Source: CAYJLF01 sp964371055 (GTDB taxonomy: Bacteria; Eisenbacteria; RBG-16-71-46; CAIMUX01). From it: a stretch of 28,489 nucleotides of DNA. Positions 22,521-28,489 of the stretch are shown piece by piece. The position numbers and the translations under genes are program-made. Each line of letters begins with the position of its first letter. The first letter of the stretch is position 1. The notes beneath the pieces were generated by a model. That model was not told the DNA's origin and did no database searches. It was given only the letters and a program-made list of their open reading frames with translations. The DNA is taken from NCBI GenBank assembly GCA_964371055.1, contig CAYJLF010000033.1, forward strand, positions 1 to 28,489, in the 5' to 3' direction.

Positions 22521-24290
22521 ATGGGAGCCAGGTTCAGGACGCCGGTCGTCATGGTCTCGGTGTTGTTCATTGCGGCCACGCTCTGCGGCGGAGCCGAGGG
22601 AAGCGTCGGCGATGCCGTCTGCGCCTTCTCCGACCGGTATCCGGTCGAGATCCCGGTTCTCGACGGATCTCAGGTGCGCCAGCTGGTCGAGACCGCGATC
22701 GACATCGACGACGTGCGCCTGCTGAACGGCCCCGGGATGCCCGGCACCGTCGTCGCCTACGTGAACGACTCCGAGCGCAGCCGCCTCGAAGCCGACGGCT
22801 ACGCCGTGACTCCGATCCGCAACCTGGCGAAGGAGGCCTGGCGTGAGGTCGCGGCGCACTGGGAAGCGACCGGCGCGCACGAGGCGGCGGCCGATCCCGC
22901 GGCCAAAGACGGACGCTACGACAACTGGTATACCCACGCCCAGCTCGGAGCCGAACTGCAGGCGATCGCGGACGCCAACCCGAACCTGGTGCGCCTCATC
23001 TCGATCGGTAACAGCGTGCAGGGACGGGCGATCTGGTTCGTGAAGATCTCCGACAATGTCACCGTCGAGGAGAACGAGCCCGAGATGAAGTTCACCTCCT
23101 CGATCCACGGCGACGAGGTGGTCGGGATGGAACTCAGCCGCCTCATGATCCATCACCTTCTCGACAACTACGGCACCGACCCAGCGATCACGAACCTGGT
23201 CAACAATGCCGAGCTCTGGTTCTGCCCGCTGCACAATCCCGACGGGATGACCAACGGCACGCGCTACAACGCGCAGGGGTACGACCTCAACCGCAAGTTC
23301 CCCGATCCCATCACCGACCCCAACGACACGCCGGCAGGCCGCCCGATCGAAGTGCAGCACATGATGAACTTTCAGTATCCGAGGAACTTCATCCTGGGTT
23401 CCAACTACCACGGCGGCGCCCTCGTCATGAACCTCCCGTGGGACTGCCAGTACGCCCTCGCCCCCGACGACGCGCTCTTCTGGTATCTCGGCGAGGGGTA
23501 CTCGTATCGCAATCCGCCGATGTGGAACAGCGGCACGTTCTACCACGGCGTGACCAACGGGGCTGACTGGTACGTCGTCCACGGCGGCTTCCAGGATTGG
23601 GCTTATCACTGGCGGAACGAATTGCACATCACGATCGAAGTCAGCAACACGAAATGGCCGGCCTGGAATCAGATGACGACCTACTGGAACAACAACCGCG
23701 ACGCCATGCTCTGGTACATGAACCAGGTGTTGACCACCGGGATCAAGGGGACCGTGACCGACATCGCCACCGGGCAGCCGCTGGCCGCGACCGTCATGGT
23801 CAACGAGATCGGCAAGGCGATCATCAGCGACCTCGAGGTGGGGGATTATCACCGGATGCTCCGTCCCGGCACCTACAGCGTGACCTGTTCGAAGAATGGG
23901 TACCAGCCGGTCACCTATACCAATGTCGTCGTGACGGACGGCCAGTTCACGGTGCGGGACGTCCAGCTCTCGAATCCGACCGATGTGTCCGAGGCGGGCG
24001 CCGTGAGTCGCCTGGCGCTCTCCCTGCCCGCGCCGAACCCGGCGCACGAGTCGGTGCGCGCGCTCCTCTCGCTGGCCGCGGAGAGCCCGGTCCAGGCGTC
24101 GGTCTACGACCTCGGCGGCCGCGCGGTGCGCGCTCTGGTTGCGCCCGGTGCGACCCTTTCGGCGGGGGACCACGAGTTGAGTTGGGACGGCCGCGACGAC
24201 TCCGGGCGCCGGGCCGGAGCGGGGATCTACTGGATCCGGGTCACGGCGGGGGACCAGACGGTCGACCGGAAGGTCGTCCTGGTGCAGTAG
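22521..24290 (+). CDS. Secreted M14 zinc carboxypeptidase with C-terminal sorting-like tail (copy 1)
   Basis: The 589-residue product has a signal peptide (hydrophobic 8-24), an N-terminal region (31-130) that may be a propeptide, and an M14 domain (about 134-405). Zinc ligands are H196 and E199 (HGDE) and H297; N257-R258 (LNRKF) is the substrate carboxylate site and E373 (TIEVS) the catalytic glutamate. A carboxypeptidase regulatory-like domain spans 406-485. Residues 495-589 are a FlgD/T9SS-like tail with PAPNP, VYDLGGR, HELSWDGRDDSG and GIYWIRV. It probably trims C-terminal residues of peptides outside the cell. ATG 22521 has GAGGAGGGAAGG before it, which decides against ATG 22434. Confidence 0.93.
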   Translation: MGARFRTPVVMVSVLFIAATLCGGAEGSVGDAVCAFSDRYPVEIPVLDGSQVRQLVETAIDIDDVRLLNGPGMPGTVVAYVNDSERSRLEADGYAVTPIRNLAKEAWREVAAHWEATGAHEAAADPAAKDGRYDNWYTHAQLGAELQAIADANPNLVRLISIGNSVQGRAIWFVKISDNVTVEENEPEMKFTSSIHGDEVVGMELSRLMIHHLLDNYGTDPAITNLVNNAELWFCPLHNPDGMTNGTRYNAQGYDLNRKFPDPITDPNDTPAGRPIEVQHMMNFQYPRNFILGSNYHGGALVMNLPWDCQYALAPDDALFWYLGEGYSYRNPPMWNSGTFYHGVTNGADWYVVHGGFQDWAYHWRNELHITIEVSNTKWPAWNQMTTYWNNNRDAMLWYMNQVLTTGIKGTVTDIATGQPLAATVMVNEIGKAIISDLEVGDYHRMLRPGTYSVTCSKNGYQPVTYTNVVVTDGQFTVRDVQLSNPTDVSEAGAVSRLALSLPAPNPAHESVRALLSLAAESPVQASVYDLGGRAVRALVAPGATLSAGDHELSWDGRDDSGRRAGAGIYWIRVTAGDQTVDRKVVLVQ

Positions 24291-24343
24291 GACCGCGCAC
24301 CGCCCGGGCCTCCGGTTCCGAGCGCGGGGTTACATCGACCATC

Positions 24344-24355
24344 ACCCCTGGGGGT
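24344..24355 (+). promoter_or_regulatory. Hairpin covering the ribosome binding region of the second M14 gene
   Basis: ACCCC (24344-24348) and GGGGT (24351-24355) can pair; the G run 24350-24354 is also the only Shine-Dalgarno-like sequence before ATG 24361. The structure could mask translation starts or act as a weak terminator after the first gene (TTT follows). The two-base loop would need a shortened stem. Confidence 0.35.
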
Positions 24356-24360
24356 TTGGC

Positions 24361-27063
24361 ATGAGTCATCGGCGCGTCTGGATCTCGAGGCTCTTCATCG
24401 TGGTGGCGGCCGCGGTCCTGGCAGGGAGCGGGGCGACGGGCGGCGGGCGGGAGGCGAGGGGACAGGGGCTTCCCGATGCGACCTGCGCCTTCTCGGATCG
24501 CTATCCGGTCGAGATCCCGGTCGTGGGGCAGACGCAGGTGCGGGAGCTGGCGCAGGCGGGGATCGACATCGACGATGTGCGGCTCCTGAACGGACCCGCG
24601 ATGCCCGGCACGGTCTTCGCGTATGTGAACGACACGGAGCGCGCGACCCTCGAGTCGCGCCGATTCACCGTGGTCCCGGTCCGGAATCTGGCCAAGGAGA
24701 TGTGGCGCGAGGTCGCGGCGCACTGGGAGGCGACCGGGGCGGACGATCCGTCCAGGATCGAACCCAACCGCGAGGGACGCTGGGACAACTGGTACACCCA
24801 TGCCCAGCTTGGCGCGGAACTGCAGGCGTTGGCTCAGGCCCACCCGGACCTCGTGCAGGTCATGTCGATCGGCAACAGCGTGCAGGGGCGGGCGATCTGG
24901 TTCGTCAAGATCTCCGACAACGTGACGGTCGAAGAGAACGAGCCGGAGATGAAGTTCAGCTCCACCATCCACGGCGATGAGGTCACCGGCATGGAGCTGT
25001 GCCGCCGGATGATCCACCACCTGGTCGACAACTACGGCACCGACCCCTCGATCACCGCCCTCGTCAACGGGGCGGAACTCTGGTTCTGCCCGCTGCACAA
25101 TCCCGACGGGATGACCAATGGCACGCGCTACAACGCGCAGGGATTCGACCTCAACCGCAACTTTCCGGATCCCATCGACGATCCCAACGACAACCCCGCC
25201 GGCCGGCCGATCGAAGTGCAACACATGATGAACTTCCAGTACCCGCGGAACTTCATCCTGGGCGCCAACTACCACGGCGGCGAACTGGTGATGAACCTGC
25301 CGTGGGACTGCCAGTATGCGCTGCCGCCCGACAACACGCTTTTCTGGCACCTGGGCGAGGGGTACTCCTACCGCAATCCGCCGATGTGGAACTCGACCGA
25401 CTTCTACCACGGAGTGACCAACGGCGCCGACTGGTACCTGATCTATGGCGGACTGCAGGATTGGGCCTACCACTGGCGGAACGAACTGCACATCACGATC
25501 GAGGTCAGCCATACCAAGTGGCCGGCTTACAGCCAGATGGAGACCTTCTGGAACGAGAACCGGGACGCGATGCTCTGGTACATGAACCAGGTGATCGCGA
25601 CCGGGATCAAGGGAGTCGTGACGGACGGCACGACCGGGCTGCCGCTGGCCGCGACCGTCATGGTCACCCAGATCGGCAAGGCGATCGTCAGCGACCTCGA
25701 GGTGGGCGACTACCATCGGATGTTGCGCCCGGGTACCTATTCGGTCGAAGTCTCGAAAGCCGGCTACGTCACGCAGTCGTTAACCGGCGTCGTGGTGGTC
25801 GATGGGACCATGACGGTGCGGAACGTGCAGCTCTTCCCGGCCGCGACCTATACCCTCTCGGGTGTGGTCGTCGATGAGGCCGGCCTGACGCCGCTGGCGG
25901 CGACCGTCGAGGCGCGGCGCCATGACAACGGGGAGCTCATCGCCTCGGTGGAGACCGATCCCTCGACCGGTGCTTTCACCATGGACCTGGCGGCGGCGGT
26001 CTACGACGTCAAGGCGCTGTCGACGGGCTACATCCCGGAGACGCAGCAGGTGACCCTGACGGGGAGCGCAGAGCTCGACTTCGAGCTCGAATCGGCTGCG
26101 GGGTACATCCTGGTGGTCAACGACGGCGCGTCGACCCGGCTGGCCACGGACCTGGCGGCGATCGGTCTGGGCGTGATGACCGAGACGGCGGCAGCCTCGA
26201 CCCCTTCCGCCTGGCCGGGCTACCGGATGGTCGTCTGGACCAGCGGTGACAACGAGGCCCCGGTCGGCAACGCGGCCTGGCGCTCGGCCCTGGAGTCGTT
26301 CGTCGCCGGCGGAGGGAGGTTGCTGATCGAAGGGGGAGAGCTGGGTTACGACGCCGCCAGCAGCCCGGGGTATCCCAGCTTCAAGACCAACGTGCTGCAC
26401 ATCAGCTCGTGGAACCGGGACAACGCCGGCGCGCTCGGTCTCTACACGGGCGGCCATGCGCTGGCGACGACGCCGAATGTCCTCCCCTCGAGCTATGCGA
26501 TCACCTACAGCGCGTACGGCGATCAGGACGCGGTCGTGGCGGCCACGGATGCGGTGACCGTCTACCGCACGACGCAACCGTCGAGCCCGGTCTGCGCCGG
26601 AGCGCTCGCCTATGACGACGAGCCGGCCACGCCCGAGCGCGGGCAGATCGTCTTCTACCCGTTCGACTACAGCGCGCTGAACGATCAGGCCGCGGCGCGG
26701 CTCCTCCTGCAGAACAGCGTGACCTGGCTGGCGGGGGCGGGAGAGAGTGGTGTGCCGGACGATGGGACCGTGGCGGTGGCACGCCTGGCGTTGTCCGCAC
26801 CGCAGCCCAATCCGGCCCCGGGCGAGGCTCGGTGGTGGCTGGACCTCCCGCGCGTGTCGTCCGTGCGCGCGACGGTCTTCGACGTCGCGGGGCGCGAGGT
26901 TCGCTCGCTCGTGGAGCGTTCGACGATCCTGGCCGCGGGGCGTCACGCGATGGCCTGGGACGGGCGCAATCGGCTGGGCGAACCGGTTGGATCCGGGCTC
27001 TACTGGGTGCGCGTCGATGCGGGCGCGGAGACGGTCACGCGGCGAGTTACGATCGTGCGTTGA
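24361..27063 (+). CDS. Secreted M14 zinc carboxypeptidase with extra domains (copy 2)
   Basis: The 900-residue product is a close paralogue of the upstream gene. It has a signal peptide (9-35), an M14 domain (about 142-413) with H204, E207, N265-R266, H305 and E381 all kept, and a regulatory-like domain (414-492). It then adds a second regulatory-like domain (497-577) and a segment of about 215 residues (579-793) that starts GYILVVNDG and holds GGRLLIEGGELGY, resembling the GATase-like folds found in some secreted peptidases. The tail 806-900 matches the FlgD/T9SS-like tail of copy 1. A weak ribosome binding site lies in a hairpin. Confidence 0.92.
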   Translation: MSHRRVWISRLFIVVAAAVLAGSGATGGGREARGQGLPDATCAFSDRYPVEIPVVGQTQVRELAQAGIDIDDVRLLNGPAMPGTVFAYVNDTERATLESRRFTVVPVRNLAKEMWREVAAHWEATGADDPSRIEPNREGRWDNWYTHAQLGAELQALAQAHPDLVQVMSIGNSVQGRAIWFVKISDNVTVEENEPEMKFSSTIHGDEVTGMELCRRMIHHLVDNYGTDPSITALVNGAELWFCPLHNPDGMTNGTRYNAQGFDLNRNFPDPIDDPNDNPAGRPIEVQHMMNFQYPRNFILGANYHGGELVMNLPWDCQYALPPDNTLFWHLGEGYSYRNPPMWNSTDFYHGVTNGADWYLIYGGLQDWAYHWRNELHITIEVSHTKWPAYSQMETFWNENRDAMLWYMNQVIATGIKGVVTDGTTGLPLAATVMVTQIGKAIVSDLEVGDYHRMLRPGTYSVEVSKAGYVTQSLTGVVVVDGTMTVRNVQLFPAATYTLSGVVVDEAGLTPLAATVEARRHDNGELIASVETDPSTGAFTMDLAAAVYDVKALSTGYIPETQQVTLTGSAELDFELESAAGYILVVNDGASTRLATDLAAIGLGVMTETAAASTPSAWPGYRMVVWTSGDNEAPVGNAAWRSALESFVAGGGRLLIEGGELGYDAASSPGYPSFKTNVLHISSWNRDNAGALGLYTGGHALATTPNVLPSSYAITYSAYGDQDAVVAATDAVTVYRTTQPSSPVCAGALAYDDEPATPERGQIVFYPFDYSALNDQAAARLLLQNSVTWLAGAGESGVPDDGTVAVARLALSAPQPNPAPGEARWWLDLPRVSSVRATVFDVAGREVRSLVERSTILAAGRHAMAWDGRNRLGEPVGSGLYWVRVDAGAETVTRRVTIVR

Positions 27064-27122
27064 GCAGAACCACGTGTTCGGTCCGCGCGTGCGGGCCGCG
27101 GCTCCCGGGGTTGGGAGCAGGA

Positions 27123-27151
27123 CCGGGCGGCCGGTGATCGCGGCCGCCCGG
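27123..27151 (+). terminator. Stem-loop after the second M14 gene, possible terminator
   Basis: CCGGGCGGCCG (27123-27133) and CGGCCGCCCGG (27141-27151) form a perfect 11-bp GC stem with loop GTGATCG, 60 bases after the stop. No T tract follows, so it is either a non-canonical terminator or a 3'-end stabiliser. Confidence 0.5.
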
Positions 27152-27291
27152 CGTCGTGTGCAGGGTGGTCGTGAGTTCGCCGTTGTTGGCATAACACACG
27201 GCGGTACATGTAGTTACGATGGCGTCGCCTGGTCGGGCGCCGGCGTCGCGTTGGCCGCGCGTCGATGTGGTCGAGGTTGGGAGCAGGTCCG

Positions 27292-27320
27292 TTGACACGA
27301 GGCCGCGCAGTCGGTAGAGT
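27292..27320 (+). promoter_or_regulatory. Sigma70-type promoter of tRNA-Asn
   Basis: A perfect -35 box TTGACA (27292-27297) is followed after 17 bases by TAGAGT (27315-27320), four of six matches to the -10 consensus. This places transcription start near 27327, giving a leader of about 37 bases before the tRNA. It is the clearest promoter in the window. Confidence 0.7.
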
Positions 27321-27363
27321 CTGATCTCCGGCGCGTCAGTGCTCTGAAGCGCCCACGGTTTGT

Positions 27364-27438
27364 TCCTCGGTAGCTCAATGGTAGAGCATGCGGCTGTTAA
27401 CCGCAGGGTTGCAGGTTCAAGTCCTGCCCGGGGAGCCA
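27364..27438 (+). tRNA. tRNA-Asn (anticodon GTT)
   Basis: A full cloverleaf is visible. The acceptor TCCTCGG (27364-27370) pairs with CCGGGGA (27428-27434) with one G-U pair. The D stem is GCTC/GAGC; the anticodon stem TGCGG/CCGCA holds loop CTGTTAA with GTT at 27396-27398; the T arm is GCAGG-TTCAAGT-CCTGC. The discriminator is G and CCA is encoded. G73 and anticodon GTT agree with asparagine identity. Confidence 0.98.
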
Positions 27439-27445
27439 TCTTCTC

Positions 27446-27466
27446 CGACCACGAGTCTGCGCGGTC
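27446..27466 (+). terminator. Hairpin right after tRNA-Asn
   Basis: CGACC (27446-27450) pairs with GGTCG (27462-27466), eight bases after the tRNA end. It lacks a T tract. It may help 3'-end formation of the tRNA transcript together with the next stem-loop. Confidence 0.3.
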
Positions 27467-27481
27467 GGGTGGCATCGAGAG

Positions 27482-27509
27482 GACCCCGGTGGTGAGAGCT
27501 GCCGGGGTC
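27482..27509 (+). terminator. Second stem-loop after tRNA-Asn
   Basis: GACCCCGG (27482-27489) and CCGGGGTC (27502-27509) form a perfect 8-bp stem with a 12-nt loop. The following bases TCGCCATAT are not a T tract. It is the best candidate for ending the tRNA transcript. Confidence 0.4.
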
Positions 27510-27581
27510 TCGCCATATCCGCAACGGGTGATGGGATGTGCGAGTGCGGGATCGTGGCTTCGACGAGCGTGAGCGACGACT

Positions 27582-27675
27582 GCGTTAACCGGAGAACGCG
27601 GCGACCGGGGCGGAATCGCGCTCATCGGCGTCGGACTCTCTGACTCTCCGCTCTCTGCGGCGAAGTGGTTAACGC
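27582..27675. repeat. 9-bp inverted repeat around a 76-bp interval
   Basis: GCGTTAACC (27582-27590) and GGTTAACGC (27667-27675) are exact inverted copies, and each contains GTTAAC, which is rare in such GC-rich DNA. The interval carries no gene. It may be a pair of protein-binding sites or the ends of a tiny element; no flanking target duplication is clear. Confidence 0.5.
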
Positions 27676-27787
27676 GAGCGTGCCGGGAGGGGGGCGAGAG
27701 GGACGGTGTGCGAACCGGCGATCCGACCGAGACTTCCGGCCACCGCGTTGACGGACGCCGCGTCCTGCAGCCAGGACATGATCCCAC

Positions 27788-27816
27788 TGGCGTACCCCCA
27801 CGCCCGGCGCTACACT
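27788..27816 (+). promoter_or_regulatory. Weak promoter-like sequence before the lipoprotein gene
   Basis: TACACT (27811-27816) matches the -10 box at four positions and TGGCGT (27788-27793) lies 17 bases upstream. The -35 match is poor. It resembles the layout before the M14 genes (TGGCCG, 17 bases, TATGCT). Confidence 0.25.
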
Positions 27817-27878
27817 CCGTCCCGGTCCGTTCGAGCGAGAGCCGTGGCCCGTGTCCCGAGCCGGAGATGGAGGGCAGG

Positions 27879-28489
27879 ATGATGCGCCGAGTGTTCGCCG
27901 TTGCAGGGTATCTCCCCGTCATTGTGCTGTCCCTGCTGTGCGTGGTGGGCGGGTGCGGAGATGACGACACCACCAATCCTCCGGCTTCGAACCCGGTGTG
28001 CCAGATCACGCCGGACAGTCTCGCCTTTGGGGATGTGGAGGTGGGCGAGACGAAGGACCTCCCGATCACCATCAAGAACACCGGCGGCGGAACGTTGAGC
28101 GGCGTGGTGAGTGAGGAGTGTCCCGTCTACTCGATCGCGTCCGGGGGGGGTAGCTACGCGCTGACGGCCGGGCAGGAGAAGACGGTCACAGTGCGGTTTG
28201 CGCCCATGGACGAAGGTGAGCACTCGTGTGTGGTGGGCCTCGGGGCGACGGCATGCGGGCCCGTGACGTGCATCGGAGTCGGCACCGTGGTCGATCGTCC
28301 GATACTGGTCGTGAGCCCCAACTCCCTCGACTTTGGTGCTGATCGGACGGATCTGACCTTCACGATTACCAACAACGGCACAGGCACTCTGGCATGGACG
28401 GCCACCGATGACCAGCCGTGGCTGAGGAGCGTGGTCCCGGGGAGCGGGAGCACGACGACGGAGACGGACTCGGTGACGGTAACGGTCGA
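27879..28489 (+). CDS. Lipoprotein with choice-of-anchor-D-like and BACON-like domains (3' partial)
   Basis: The gene runs off the right edge; 203 residues are visible. Residues 1-25 form a lipoprotein signal with Cys26 (VVGGC, then GDDD). Residues 41-135 look like a choice-of-anchor-D (HYDIN/ASPM-like) Ig domain: ITPDSLAFGDVEVGETKDL, then IKNTGGGTL and VTVRFAPMDEGEH. From residue 142 a second unit, LVVSPNSLDFG then TGTLAWTA and DQPWL, resembles a BACON domain. Six cysteines are present. Such proteins are usually surface-exposed with unknown ligands. GGAGGG at 27869-27874 precedes two adjacent ATGs, 27879 and 27882; the second has the better spacing. Confidence 0.85.
   Translation, partial: MMRRVFAVAGYLPVIVLSLLCVVGGCGDDDTTNPPASNPVCQITPDSLAFGDVEVGETKDLPITIKNTGGGTLSGVVSEECPVYSIASGGGSYALTAGQEKTVTVRFAPMDEGEHSCVVGLGATACGPVTCIGVGTVVDRPILVVSPNSLDFGADRTDLTFTITNNGTGTLAWTATDDQPWLRSVVPGSGSTTTETDSVTVTV

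Larger units (their letters stand above)
27064..27363. other. 300-bp spacer between the M14 gene and tRNA-Asn
   Basis: No coding region is credible here. It holds a GCTCCC/GGGAGC hairpin (27101-27118), a strong 11-bp stem-loop (27123-27151), the 13-mer GGTTGGGAGCAGG at 27109-27121 and again at 27275-27287, and the tRNA promoter near 27292-27320. Confidence 0.7.
27439..27878. other. 440-bp spacer between tRNA-Asn and the lipoprotein gene
   Basis: I see no gene. The stretch holds the two post-tRNA hairpins, an inverted repeat GCGTTAACC/GGTTAACGC (27582-27675), a perfect GTCCTG/CAGGAC hairpin (27762-27777) and a weak promoter-like sequence near 27788-27816. Open frames across the tRNA are the usual spurious reading of tRNA genes. 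Confidence 0.65.

Noticed and set aside
22347..24173. 608-codon minus-strand open frame opposite the first M14 gene
   Set aside because: The M14 active-site residues and signal peptide on the plus strand show which strand is coding; the antisense frame has low-complexity composition and no domain.
24241..25716. 491-codon minus-strand frame resembling the 22347-24173 frame
   Set aside because: The resemblance only mirrors the similarity of the two M14 paralogues on the plus strand.
27360..27572. Small plus-strand ORF across tRNA-Asn (MFLGSSMVEHAAVNRRVAG...)
   Set aside because: This is the well-known spurious translation of a tRNA gene; the cloverleaf explains the sequence.
27396..27590. tRNA-Asn and the GTTAACCG after it as an integration site
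   Set aside because: Only about eight bases are shared between the anticodon region and 27585-27592; there is no integrase or repeated tRNA 3' end in the window.
27748..27753. TTGACG upstream of the lipoprotein gene as a -35 box
   Set aside because: The bases 17 positions downstream do not resemble a -10 box.
27047..28081. Minus-strand ORF containing RAGLEPATLRLTAACSTI
   Set aside because: That peptide is the familiar antisense reading of a tRNA gene often mis-annotated as a protein; the rest lies antisense to the lipoprotein and spacer.

Overview
The window is high-GC bacterial DNA (roughly two thirds G+C by eye). Its first 17.6 kb is a long one-directional ribosomal protein cluster: the tail of tuf, then S10, spc and alpha blocks in the order rpsJ-rplC-rplD-rplW-rplB-rpsS-rplV-rpsC-rplP-rpmC-rpsQ-rplN-rplX-rplE-rpsN-rpsH-rplF-rplR-rpsE-rpmD-rplO-secY-adk-map-infA-rpmJ-rpsM-rpsK-rpsD-rpoA-rplQ. 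The genes make ribosomal proteins, the SecY translocon channel, adenylate kinase, methionine aminopeptidase, IF-1 and RNA polymerase alpha. Several features are unusual: spacers of 70-174 bp where many bacteria have a few bases, compact GC-rich hairpins in most of those spacers, a 15-bp tandem repeat between rplR and rpsE, terminal extensions on uL5, uS5 and bL17, and seven GTG or TTG starts. A strong hairpin lies just after rplQ, at the very start of the next gene.

From 17.6 to 28.5 kb the window holds envelope and secreted functions. A secreted GHL10-type (DUF187) glycoside-hydrolase-like protein follows rplQ. Convergent to it is a two-gene minus-strand operon: a lipoprotein with a sulfatase/alkaline-phosphatase-superfamily domain plus a long TPR array, then a small secreted protein with a barrel-like C-terminal half. 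The sulfatase-like protein has threonine where sulfatases have their modified cysteine. Divergent from it are two tandem paralogous secreted M14 zinc carboxypeptidases, each ending in a FlgD/T9SS-like C-terminal tail. The second carries an extra regulatory-like domain and a further domain of about 215 residues. A tRNA-Asn(GTT) gene with a good sigma70-type promoter follows, then a 3'-truncated lipoprotein with a choice-of-anchor-D-like domain and a BACON-like domain.

The organism is most likely a diderm bacterium near the FCB group. High GC, FlgD-like C-terminal tails, M14 peptidases with those tails, choice-of-anchor-D lipoproteins and sulfatase-TPR lipoproteins fit candidate phyla such as Eisenbacteria, Krumholzibacteria or Latescibacteria. 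This placement is inference from protein style and was not tested by a search.

I see no CRISPR array, insertion sequence, prophage or clear novel defence system. The most distinctive items are the structured ribosomal spacers, especially three successive hairpins before rpsD, the 15-bp minisatellite inside the spc block, the Thr-type sulfatase-TPR/outer-membrane operon, and the M14 duplication with domain gain.
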